Source: Flavobacterium pectinovorum (lineage in GTDB: Bacteria; Bacteroidota; Bacteroidia; Flavobacteriales; Flavobacteriaceae). From it: DNA of 64,000 bases. How positions within the stretch are numbered: position 1 is the stretch's first letter; each line of letters opens with the position of its first letter. The position numbers and the translations under genes were made by a program. The notes beneath the pieces were generated by a model. That model saw nothing but the letters and a program-made list of their open reading frames with translations, was not told where the DNA came from and searched no databases. Where the stretch lies: NCBI RefSeq assembly GCF_022802975.1, contig NZ_JAFEVZ010000005.1, forward strand, positions 248,001 through 312,000. Direction: 5' to 3'. Shown piece after piece: positions 26,734 to 34,104 of the stretch.

Positions 26734-29700
26734 TCATATATTCTTTAACCACCAAACTATTAATACGTTTTGAGGTTTCAGGATCTAAAGGAATTTCGTT
26801 TTTATTTTTAAATTGATTAATAACAAATCGCATAATCATTTTTTCAACATAACTCTCATTTTCTAACACTTTTGAGTTTTGTAAAAGCTGATCGTCGATT
26901 TCTTTTTTCAATCCGTTTAAGGCCTCAAAAAGTTTGGTTTCACTATCGGTTAAAGGATCTTTTTCCATTAAACGTTTATGCAAACGGGCATATTTCTCAT
27001 CATTTGCATATTTAGCCCTTAACAACTGGTTTTTTCTTTCCAGCTCTTTTGCCTTGCCATAAATAAGTTCAAGGTTTTTAATATTGCCCTGCATCCCTTC
27101 TTTGGTGACTTCGCTTAAGTTTTTCTTTTTAAATAAACGTTCCAATTCTTCGCGCAAAGATACAAAAACAGGGTCTTTGGGATCAAAATTGCCACCGAGT
27201 ATTTCACGAGTTTTTTGCAAGGTTGATTTCAGTACATCAGCAAGCAACATTTCTTCTTCTTTTACTTTTACAAAAGCAAAAATGACATCTTCAAGCGCAA
27301 TGTTTAATAAATTGGTGGTGTCTACATTTTGTTCCAGAGCTTCTTTGGTATTGATCAAAGCCAAATGATTATTAGCTTCACGGGACAGTATCGTTAGTTT
27401 ATGAAAGTCAAGACGTTCTAATAATTCATAATTCCCGGATAATCGAATAAGGTTATATAGACTTTTAGCATTGTTTAATACTCTGTTGATTTTCAGCATT
27501 TCAGTTCGATCCTGAATCTGTGAAATTTGCTGTGAAAAGATCTCAGCATTTAAAGTATCAAACGGAAATAAAACTTCTTTAATTTCATTAATTTCCTGTC
27601 TGATTTCTTCCGGTGATTTGAAGATGTTAGAATAATGTTCCATTTCATCACCTAACTCGGATTGTAACTCGTTAAAATAGTCCTGATTTGTTTTGTCAAA
27701 TTCTTTTTGAATGTCTGCAAAGTCAACAACATATCCGTACTTAAAATCTTGGTAAGTTCTATTTACACGAGTAAGTGTTTGCAATAGATTGTGTGCTTTG
27801 ATAACACGACCAATATATAATTTCTTCAAACGGGGAGCATCAAAACCAGTTAACAGCATGTTATAAACGAAAAGAAAATCTATTTTTCCCTCTTTAAATT
27901 CTTCAACTTTTTCTTCTCGTTCTTTTTTGGTTCCAACATCATGCAAAATTACCGCAGCAGTTGTGACTTTGCTTTTATTCTTTTTTTGACTACCATAACT
28001 TTCACGAGGATCGGCAACCATTTGAAGAAAGTTAGAATCTGCATTGTTTACTGCATATTTCGATTCAAAAATTTCAAATAACATTTTTGCCTGTTCGGAA
28101 GAATCACAAACCACCATTCCACCAATTGAATTGTTGTTTAAGGCAATACGGGCTTTTTCAAAATCCTGAACGATATAATCCAGCATTGGTTCTACAAATT
28201 TAGGATGTGCGTAGACAATTTTTTTATCGGCATTCCCTTTTAAAATTTCAATTTCTTCAAGTGCTTGTTTTAAAGTCAGTTTATAATTGGTTTCAATTTC
28301 TTCCCGAATTAGTCGTAAAGTATAACCATCTGCAATTGAAGAATTGTAATAATATTTGTGAATATAATTTCCAAATAAAGCTTTAGAATTATAGTCGTTC
28401 CCTAATAGCGGTGTTCCTGTCAGACCAATTTTTATAGCGTTGTTATCAGATTCATTAAGATTGGCTAAAAAGCTACCTTTTGGATTATAACTACGATGTA
28501 CTTCGTCTAAGAAATACACACGCTGTATGTTTAAATTGTAATCTATATTTCTAATTACATCAGGATTATCCTGAAACTTTTGGATATTCACAACGGTTAT
28601 TTCAGGTTTTCCTGAATTGTTATGAATTACGGATGTAGATTTGATATCTCTGGAAAATTCTTCTCTCGAATTGATATTATGAACAACCAATCCTCGACTT
28701 TTAAATTCTTTCCCAGCCTGAATCAACAAATCCAGGCGATCCACAATAAAATAGAATTTTGGTACAATACTTTTCTTTTGAAAATAATGGGTTAAATACT
28801 TAACATTATAAAAAGTTAAAGCAGTTTTTCCGCTTCCTTGTGTATGCCAAATGATACCTTTTTTTCCGCCTTCTTTTAGTTTATCTTCGATTGCTTTAGT
28901 TGCAAATAACTGAGGATATCGCATGATGTGCTTTTGTAATCCCGTACTTTCTTTGACATATGCTATTCCAAATTGCAAAACAAAAGCAAGACGATCTCTT
29001 TGAAACAGGGAAGTACAAATTCTATTAGTTGGTGTGTTATAATTTTTGTTAGTAAGGAATTCAGGCGAATTTTTAATACTTAATAAATTAGTGTCTTTTA
29101 ATACAAAGTTTTCGTTTTCGTCTTCTATATTTTTTAATAAAACATCAAAATCAAACTCTTGTTCTTCTCTAAAATAGTTGAATATTGGTTTATAATAAGA
29201 TGGTGTGGCATAGAAAGCTCCTTCAATTGGCAAAGGAGAACTATCATCATATTCCATATTATTAGAAAAAAACATCAATTGAGTAAGGTTCACAAATTGC
29301 CTAAACTTTTTATTTTGAAAACGAGTTTGTATGCGCTTGTGTTCGGCAGTAATACCATCCTGATTATTTGGCTTTTTGACTTCGATAAAAGCTAAAGGCA
29401 TTCCATTTATTAATAAAGTAATGTCTGGCCTAAATTCTTCTTCGTCTTTTTTATAGGTTAATTCAGTAACAACATTAAATGAATTATTATTGAAATTTTC
29501 AAAGTCAATTAGTCTCACATTAGACTGATCAGTGAGCTTTTCATAAAATATCTTTCCTAAATCTTCATTTTCCAGATAAAGAACAATTTCGTTATAAGTT
29601 CGATCAATATCACCAAATGATAACTCAGGATTCAATCTTTTGAGATTCTCTTTGAAGATATTGGTGAATATGTTGGTTGTCTCGTCCCATATTTGATTGG

Positions 29701-29782
29701 ATAATGATAAATAATCATAACCCAATCGCATTAGATGTAATATAGTGGGTATTTTAACACGAGAATCTTCGTTGAAAGCCAT
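26708..29782 (-). CDS. hsdR: type I restriction endonuclease subunit HsdR
   Basis: This 1024-residue protein has an N-terminal nuclease domain with the PD-(D/E)XK residues FRPDITLLIN (D120) and AFIEVKKP (E134, K136). An SF2 helicase motor follows: motif I IWHTQGSGKTALT (312-324), motif II FLDEVHRSY, motif III GLTGTPLL, and later motifs around LLTGFDAPRLK and LTRVNRTY. The C-terminal helical region binds the methyltransferase. With HsdM and HsdS it translocates and cuts unmodified DNA. It is the first gene of the six-gene minus-strand operon. The 264-base upstream gap contains a Flavo-1-like element and the terminator of the XRE gene. Confidence 0.95.
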   Translation of the reverse strand: MAFNEDSRVKIPTILHLMRLGYDYLSLSNQIWDETTNIFTNIFKENLKRLNPELSFGDIDRTYNEIVLYLENEDLGKIFYEKLTDQSNVRLIDFENFNNNSFNVVTELTYKKDEEEFRPDITLLINGMPLAFIEVKKPNNQDGITAEHKRIQTRFQNKKFRQFVNLTQLMFFSNNMEYDDSSPLPIEGAFYATPSYYKPIFNYFREEQEFDFDVLLKNIEDENENFVLKDTNLLSIKNSPEFLTNKNYNTPTNRICTSLFQRDRLAFVLQFGIAYVKESTGLQKHIMRYPQLFATKAIEDKLKEGGKKGIIWHTQGSGKTALTFYNVKYLTHYFQKKSIVPKFYFIVDRLDLLIQAGKEFKSRGLVVHNINSREEFSRDIKSTSVIHNNSGKPEITVVNIQKFQDNPDVIRNIDYNLNIQRVYFLDEVHRSYNPKGSFLANLNESDNNAIKIGLTGTPLLGNDYNSKALFGNYIHKYYYNSSIADGYTLRLIREEIETNYKLTLKQALEEIEILKGNADKKIVYAHPKFVEPMLDYIVQDFEKARIALNNNSIGGMVVCDSSEQAKMLFEIFESKYAVNNADSNFLQMVADPRESYGSQKKNKSKVTTAAVILHDVGTKKEREEKVEEFKEGKIDFLFVYNMLLTGFDAPRLKKLYIGRVIKAHNLLQTLTRVNRTYQDFKYGYVVDFADIQKEFDKTNQDYFNELQSELGDEMEHYSNIFKSPEEIRQEINEIKEVLFPFDTLNAEIFSQQISQIQDRTEMLKINRVLNNAKSLYNLIRLSGNYELLERLDFHKLTILSREANNHLALINTKEALEQNVDTTNLLNIALEDVIFAFVKVKEEEMLLADVLKSTLQKTREILGGNFDPKDPVFVSLREELERLFKKKNLSEVTKEGMQGNIKNLELIYGKAKELERKNQLLRAKYANDEKYARLHKRLMEKDPLTDSETKLFEALNGLKKEIDDQLLQNSKVLENESYVEKMIMRFVINQFKNKNEIPLDPETSKRINSLVVKEYMNEFYGRTA

Positions 29783-29910
29783 AAAAAGATTTGTATAATT
29801 ACTGCAAAAAACAATTTGATTGCTAAAGTATTGAAATATTTATTAAAGATGTTTATTAAGAACCATAAAAACGAAAGAAAACATCTATACTTTTCATAAA
29901 ACTAAGTGCC

Positions 29911-29990
29911 CATAGCCCAGATAAAGGCGGTGCCTTTTTGCGGGATTTTCGTGGATAAAAAAATATAGCCGAAAGCGGGAAATAGCTCCA
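29911..29990 (+). ncRNA. Flavo-1-like structured intergenic element, copy B
   Basis: AGCCCAGATAAAGGCGGTGCC, a short variable stem (GCGGGATTTTCGTGG), AAATATAGCCGAAAGCGGGA and AATAGCTCC occur in the same order as in copies A, C and D. It lies on the plus strand, opposite to the two genes that flank it (hsdR and the XRE regulator). Confidence 0.55.
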
Positions 29991-29993
29991 TAA

Positions 29994-30026
29994 AAAAAGA
30001 GAAACTATGACAGTCTCTCTTTTTAA
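29994..30026 (-). terminator. hairpin terminator of the XRE regulator
   Basis: AAAAAGAGA and TCTCTTTTT-type arms (with one extra CT) enclose AACTATGACAG. On the minus strand a T-rich run follows the stem, 20 bases past the XRE stop codon. Confidence 0.75.
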
Positions 30027-30046
30027 AATTAATATATCTTATAAGT

Positions 30047-30442
30047 TTATTTCCCTTTCAATAATTTCTCCAAATATTCAACCTTATCCTTCTCAGCCTG
30101 AACCAATCTTTCATAAAGTTCCACAACTTTGTCTAGTGGATTAAAATTAGGCTGAACATTAATTCCATTAATTGTGGAATTATCATTACTCGTAAAAGTA
30201 TTATTGATAACATTTAATACAGTCTCATCACTATAATTCTTAATTGCCTCGGTAGATACACCTAAAACTTCCGCAATTGCAGTTAATTTTTCTTCATCAA
30301 CAATCTCACTTCCTTCAATATTAGAAACAGACTGCTGGCTCACTCCTATGGCGTTAGCCAGTGCTTCTTGTTTCATACCTCTAAGCTCTCTTATTCGGCT
30401 TATATTTCTTCCAATATGTTTTGGTTTTGTTACTGTGCTCAT
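30047..30442 (-). CDS. XRE-type helix-turn-helix transcription regulator
   Basis: This 131-residue protein has a helix-turn-helix domain at about 11-68 (IGRNISRIRELRGMKQEALA, then NAIGVSQQSVSNIE, then EKLTAIAEVLGVSTEAIKNY), typical of Cro/C1-like regulators. An Asn/Thr-rich linker follows, then a C-terminal helical segment (VVELYERLVQAEKDKVEYLEKLL) that looks like a coiled-coil oligomerisation region. No protease or sensor domain is present. It stands upstream of the restriction operon on the same strand but is separated from it by its own terminator, and is divergent from the 541-residue unknown gene. Two near-identical 20-base direct repeats lie in the shared upstream region. Confidence 0.9.
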   Translation of the reverse strand: MSTVTKPKHIGRNISRIRELRGMKQEALANAIGVSQQSVSNIEGSEIVDEEKLTAIAEVLGVSTEAIKNYSDETVLNVINNTFTSNDNSTINGINVQPNFNPLDKVVELYERLVQAEKDKVEYLEKLLKGK

Positions 30443-30482
30443 AAGTCAAAGGTATTTAAAAATCTTTTAAAAAACAGGGTTT

Positions 30483-30522
30483 GGTAAAACACAAGTCGCA
30501 TTGGTAAGATACAATTCACATT
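30483..30522. promoter_or_regulatory. two tandem 20-base repeats, candidate operator
   Basis: GGTAAAACACAAGTCGCATT (30483-30502) is followed directly by GGTAAGATACAATTCACATT (30503-30522), identical at 16 of 20 positions. A 20-base period, about two helical turns, puts both on one face of DNA. They sit 41 bases upstream of the XRE start and 90 bases upstream of the divergent gene. Regulation is inferred from position only. Confidence 0.4.
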
Positions 30523-30612
30523 AGTTCAGTACGGTACAATGTATTGCTTACTTGCTGTGTCTTAAACAAAAATACACTTTTTCAGACAAGTATCAATTTA
30601 AAAATCAAAATT

Positions 30613-32238
30613 ATGAAAACCGCAGCAAAACTTTCATTTCCAAAACTCCAAAACGAATATATAAAAAACATCCTGCGCCAGTTGGTCAGTCAGCACAGCA
30701 TCGTTCAGGTATTTTTTACCGGAGAGCCTTCGCCCCTGTTTTCACAACTCATCATCCATACCGAAAAAAACACCTCTGCCCAGGAGCTTCGGCAGAGCAA
30801 ATGGGTAGCCAAAGTGAAGACCCAGTATCAAATCAATGTCTGTTTTATCTATTCTTCAAAACTACATCGTCAGTATGCTTTAGGAGCACCTTTCACTGCG
30901 TTTTACTGTCGTCCTGCTGCTGTGATCTATCAAAATGAAGCGTTAGAAGAAGCTGTTTTCAGTACAGGAGAATGGAAAAAATACAAGAAGAAATTGAATG
31001 CCTATCAAAACAATTTCTACCACGATCACGAACTTCAGAAATGGCAGATTAAAAACCTCATGGCAGAAGGAGCTTCAAACAGTGTCTTTACCTCCTATGC
31101 CAGACTGCTGGAATACAACATCGAATGTTTAGAAAAACTCTATACCGGAAACACTTGCAACACCCTAAGCCTCGACGAAAGAATCCGGAACCTAACCGCA
31201 TGCATTCCCGAAATTCAAAAATACTTCGTCCAAACCAACCGAAACCAATATTTCCTGACAGCTCTTTTTGAAAAAGCAAAACAAGCAGCCTCAGAGGGTG
31301 ATGAGATCTACAAAGACGAAATGTATCAGGCAGTTGAAATCACCGAACAAAATCTCCTTCGCCTGATCACAGAACGCTTTGCCGAATTAAAAAAAAGAAT
31401 CAAAAAAGAATCGTCCAAAAAACAAAACCTTCCCGGTCAAATCGATAACAAACCAAAAGACAGCATCCTTGACACCGCCATCGAAAGCATCCTAAATTCG
31501 GTAGAAGTGGAGCAAATTTATGCCTTTCATCAAATCATCTGGGGCGAAAAAACAACCTATTACCTACTGCTTATTGCTGATACCGTTGGCAACGAAAAAG
31601 TAAGAGCCCTAACCCACTCCCTCAAAAGCAAATTGGGAGACCAATACGATTTTGTATTGTTAAGCCACAGCCGTTACTGGATCCAGAAAAATCTGTATCT
31701 CTATCAGCATTTCTTTTCCCGTACTATTCAAAACCAGAACCTCATCTGGTCGTCTGCCCCCTACCACCCAGATTTGCATTGGGAAGTACCCTTCGAACCC
31801 TCTCACGCCGATTTATATTTTTACTATAAGGCAGCCAAAAATGTGGCTTTCCAATTTTTTGCAATAGCCAACAATCCCAAACAAAACTACCAGGGTTTAG
31901 ACTACCTGTTTGCATTGTTTTTTCTGTCGTTTTGCAGGACCTATATTTTCGTCAAAACATATTACCTGCCCAATTACCTGTCCGCTCAGTCCTTATGGCA
32001 GCTGTGCAGCTACGCAGACTCCAACATAAGAAAACACCATTACCTGCTCGAACAATTCCCTACAGACGTTTTCTCTTATATAGACAAACACATGATCCTC
32101 CACCACAGGCTGTCAAAACTCGACAAAGAACAGGTCGTTCAAATGAACCTCATCGTCGAAAAACTAATCTTCGAATTACACCATCTGGTCATTGAAGGCA
32201 AATTAATATACTCTGACAAAGACGAAGAAGAGGAATAA
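30613..32238 (+). CDS. unrecognised protein, possible degenerate nucleotidyltransferase/HEPN-like architecture
   Basis: I chose the ATG at 30613 (541 residues: MKTAAKLSFPKLQNEY...); an in-frame TTG at 30544 would add 23 unlikely residues. Two stretches look like related alpha-beta domains: residues about 10-110 (VQVFFTGEPSPLFSQLIIHT; INVCFIYSSKL) and about 285-385 (QIYAFHQIIWGEKTTYYLLL; YDFVLLSHSRYWIQKN). Both resemble nucleotidyltransferase folds but lack the GSxxxxDxD catalytic pattern. The end (about 400-535; DLYFYYKAAKNVAFQFFAIA, FFLSFCRTYIFVKTYY) is all-helical and HEPN-like, without a clear Rx4-6H motif. An acidic tail ends the chain. Codons end in C far more often than in neighbours. 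There is no signal peptide. Function unknown. Confidence 0.7.
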   Translation: MKTAAKLSFPKLQNEYIKNILRQLVSQHSIVQVFFTGEPSPLFSQLIIHTEKNTSAQELRQSKWVAKVKTQYQINVCFIYSSKLHRQYALGAPFTAFYCRPAAVIYQNEALEEAVFSTGEWKKYKKKLNAYQNNFYHDHELQKWQIKNLMAEGASNSVFTSYARLLEYNIECLEKLYTGNTCNTLSLDERIRNLTACIPEIQKYFVQTNRNQYFLTALFEKAKQAASEGDEIYKDEMYQAVEITEQNLLRLITERFAELKKRIKKESSKKQNLPGQIDNKPKDSILDTAIESILNSVEVEQIYAFHQIIWGEKTTYYLLLIADTVGNEKVRALTHSLKSKLGDQYDFVLLSHSRYWIQKNLYLYQHFFSRTIQNQNLIWSSAPYHPDLHWEVPFEPSHADLYFYYKAAKNVAFQFFAIANNPKQNYQGLDYLFALFFLSFCRTYIFVKTYYLPNYLSAQSLWQLCSYADSNIRKHHYLLEQFPTDVFSYIDKHMILHHRLSKLDKEQVVQMNLIVEKLIFELHHLVIEGKLIYSDKDEEEE

Positions 32239-32261
32239 ACTCTGAGGCAAAGCAGAACAAT

Positions 32262-32309
32262 TGTCATCCTGAGCGAAGTCGAAGGCTCATGAAACCAAAA
32301 AGCCTTCGA
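32262..32309. repeat. REP-like repeat TCCTGAGCGAAGTCGAAGG, copy F1
   Basis: TGTCATCCTGAGCGAAGTCG, continuing AAGGCT, pairs partly with AGCCTTCGA twelve bases later. A related, rearranged copy lies at 35990-36082. This motif is widespread between genes of Bacteroidota (from memory). The gap from 32239 to 32710 holds this repeat and an 11-base array but no convincing gene. Confidence 0.6.
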
Positions 32310-32530
32310 TAAGTATATTCAATCTTTTGCCCTTAAAAAGCTTACGTTCTTGCCTGGAAATAGAGAACTTGAAGAAGCGATGGAAGAATTATAATAAAAA
32401 ATTTAACCATGAAAAAACAGTTGTATAGTAAGTTTAGGATTAAGAATTACAGGTGTATAGCTAAAACAGGATTTATTTAATAATCTGTATAGTTATTTTA
32501 GGACGAGTCACACCATATAGCAAAGTCATA

Positions 32531-32574
32531 GATAAAGCATGGATAAAGCATAGATAGTGCATGAATAATGCATG
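32531..32574. repeat. four 11-base tandem units
   Basis: The units GATAAAGCATG, GATAAAGCATA, GATAGTGCATG and AATAATGCATG follow each other without spacing; a weaker unit precedes them at 32520-32530. It lies about 140 bases downstream of the RAYT gene. The 11-base spacing is about one helical turn. Confidence 0.7.
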
Positions 32575-32710
32575 AAAAAAAATGTGCTTTTCTGATTGTA
32601 TTTTAACGTTTGCCGGTAATGCTTTTTCAGCAGCAATAAAGGAATATTTATAACTAAATTTGTAATTAGGAAACATGTTGTTTCTTCTAAAATTTGTTCG
32701 GATTACTCAA

Positions 32711-33379
32711 TCATTTCTTATGGTTTAATTTGTCATTTTCCCACACAGTCGGATTTTGTATAATATAATACGCTATTCTTTGATATTCAAAATCATTTCT
32801 GACAATATGATCGTGGTAATTGGGCTGAAAAAAATGATTTTGTTTATTGTATTTTGGTATTGGTAAATGATGTTCATCAATATAATCATCAATTTTGGTG
32901 TTTACCGCCGATTTAAATCCGGCAATAAACGATGAAATGGATTTGGGTAATCGTACAGGACGATTCGGTTTTATCGATTGCCATTGTAAAACCGCACGGC
33001 CGTGCGGTTCTACGCCGTACCCGTACGGTTGTACGTTATCCCCATGCGATTCCACATTGTGTCCGTGCGATTTTACGTTATCAATCAGGTCGTTTGATTC
33101 ATTTTCAGGATGACAGATTTCCACAATCATATGCAAATGATTGGGCATAATGATACATTCGTGCAAAAACAATTCATTGCGAATTTCAAATGATTTCAAA
33201 AATTCATTTTGCACAATTTTGCCCATTTCGGATAATTTAATTTCTCCAGCGACAATATCTCCCAAAATGCATTCCCTGTTTTGGGTCACAATGGTAAGAA
33301 AATACAAGGCATTTGAAGAATAATCCCAATTCCGTAATCGGTGTGAACCTATTTTATATTTATTCTTGTATTTATCCAT
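32711..33379 (-). CDS. REP-associated tyrosine transposase (RAYT, Y1/IS200-like)
   Basis: This 222-residue protein starts MDKYKNKYKIGSHRLRNWDY, with FLTIVTQNRECILGDI and then the HUH motif MPNHLHMIVEI, typical of Y1 transposases. The C-terminal RAYT strings are RLPKSISSFIAGFKSAVNTK, NHFFQPNYHDHIVRN and IAYYIIQNPTVWENDK. Between the two halves is an insertion of four heptapeptides (NVKSHGH, NVESHGD, NVQPYGY, GVEPHGR). RAYTs process REP-type palindromes as single-copy domesticated transposases. In many relatives a Tyr stands where this protein reads AGFKS, so the catalytic Tyr should be checked. No flanking inverted repeats of an IS are apparent. Confidence 0.88.
   Translation of the reverse strand: MDKYKNKYKIGSHRLRNWDYSSNALYFLTIVTQNRECILGDIVAGEIKLSEMGKIVQNEFLKSFEIRNELFLHECIIMPNHLHMIVEICHPENESNDLIDNVKSHGHNVESHGDNVQPYGYGVEPHGRAVLQWQSIKPNRPVRLPKSISSFIAGFKSAVNTKIDDYIDEHHLPIPKYNKQNHFFQPNYHDHIVRNDFEYQRIAYYIIQNPTVWENDKLNHKK
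33000..33083. repeat. four 21-base tandem units inside the RAYT gene
   Basis: Units start at 33000, 33021, 33042 and 33063 with CCGTGCGGTT, CCGTACGGTT, CCATGCGATT and CCGTGCGATT. They encode the heptapeptides on the minus strand. The unit edge includes a perfect 14-base palindrome, CGCACGGCCGTGCG (32993-33006). Local GC is clearly higher than around it. Confidence 0.9.
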
Positions 33380-33557
33380 TTCAAAATGATAGTCTACAAA
33401 AATAAATAAATTATACTATATTATGATAATTTATCTTACAAATAAAAATTAAAGCACTATATCTTAAGGAATAATTGAAATTTAACGATTAAGTAAAAGA
33501 TTAGACAATCTGAGAAAATCTTAATCCATAAACAATAAATCCATGAGTTCAGGGAAT

Positions 33558-33595
33558 AAAAAAACTCCAAAATCGCAAGACTTTGGAGTTTTTGG
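33558..33595 (-). terminator. terminator downstream of tRNA-Tyr
   Basis: AAAACTCCAAA and CTTTGGAGTTTT pair around ATCGCAAGA. On the minus strand a run of T follows, a few bases past the tRNA end. Confidence 0.8.
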
Positions 33596-33602
33596 TAATT
33601 TG

Positions 33603-33683
33603 TGGGGAGAGCAGGATTCGAACCTGCGAAGTTCACACAGCAGATTTACAGTCTGCCCTCGTTGGCCGCTTGAGTATCTCCCC
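33603..33683 (-). tRNA. tRNA-Tyr (GTA)
   Basis: On the minus strand the acceptor stem is GGGGAGA/TCTCCCC. The anticodon loop reads CTGTAAA with anticodon GTA. A long variable arm (GTGTGAACTTCGC region) marks a class II tRNA, and the T-loop is GGTTCGAATCC. CCA is not encoded (ACA follows). Its partner tRNA-Val lies 80 bases upstream on the same strand. Confidence 0.95.
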
Positions 33684-33728
33684 AAATTTGAGTGTGAATC
33701 TAAAATCGTCGACACTCGGAAAATCGTA

Positions 33729-33758
33729 AAAAAAACTCCTTAATTTCTTAAGGAGTTT
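33729..33758 (-). terminator. terminator between the two tRNA genes
   Basis: AAACTCCTTAA and TTAAGGAGTTT form an 11-bp stem with a TTTC loop. On the minus strand a run of seven or more T follows, just past tRNA-Val, suggesting the tRNAs have separate transcripts or partial read-through. Confidence 0.75.
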
Positions 33759-33760
33759 CT

Positions 33761-33838
33761 TGGTGGGCGATGAGGGGTTCGAACCCCCGACCCCCTCGGT
33801 GTAAACGAGGTGCTCTGAACCAGCTGAGCTAATCGCCC
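33761..33838 (-). tRNA. tRNA-Val (TAC)
   Basis: On the minus strand the acceptor stem is GGGCGAT/ATCGCCC, the anticodon stem-loop is CCTCG TTTACAC CGAGG (anticodon TAC), the T-loop is GGTTCGAACCC, and the 3' CCA is encoded. It is a class I tRNA of normal length. Confidence 0.95.
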
Positions 33839-34052
33839 TATTTTATTAGGCTACTATCATTTCGTGATTGCGAGTGCAAATATACACCTAGATTTTGTAT
33901 TTGCAAGCCTTTTTGATGAAAAATATAAAATAAAATTTGCTAATCCTTTTAGAAAGCTATTTTTCAGCCTCTTAAAAACAAAATAAAATTGGGTCTTATC
34001 TTAGTGTTTAGTTAAAAAACGAAATCCGGAAAGCTAATTTCAATTATTCCTT

Positions 34053-34082
34053 TTGTATTCACTTGCTATAGTCATACATTTG
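34053..34082 (+). promoter_or_regulatory. Bacteroidota-type promoter of the ABC exporter
   Basis: TTG at 34053-34055, 19 bases, then TACATTTG at 34075-34082 match the TTG/TAnnTTTG consensus. The start codon follows 22 bases downstream. Confidence 0.55.
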
Positions 34083-34104
34083 CATACCTTAATTGTAAAC
34101 TCAA

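Noticed and set aside
32473..32676. 67-codon minus-strand open frame beside the RAYT gene
   Set aside because: Its C-terminal half is a translation of the 11-base tandem array (FHALFMHYLCFIHALSM) and the rest resembles no protein; better explained as repeat DNA.
33000..33083. CRISPR-like array in the RAYT region
   Set aside because: Units are contiguous 21-base tandem repeats in a coding frame without spacers, and no cas gene is present in the window.
33603..33838. tRNA genes as an attachment site of an integrated element that carries the defence genes
   Set aside because: No integrase gene and no direct repeat of a tRNA 3' end are visible near 19-34 kb; the island has no defined boundaries.
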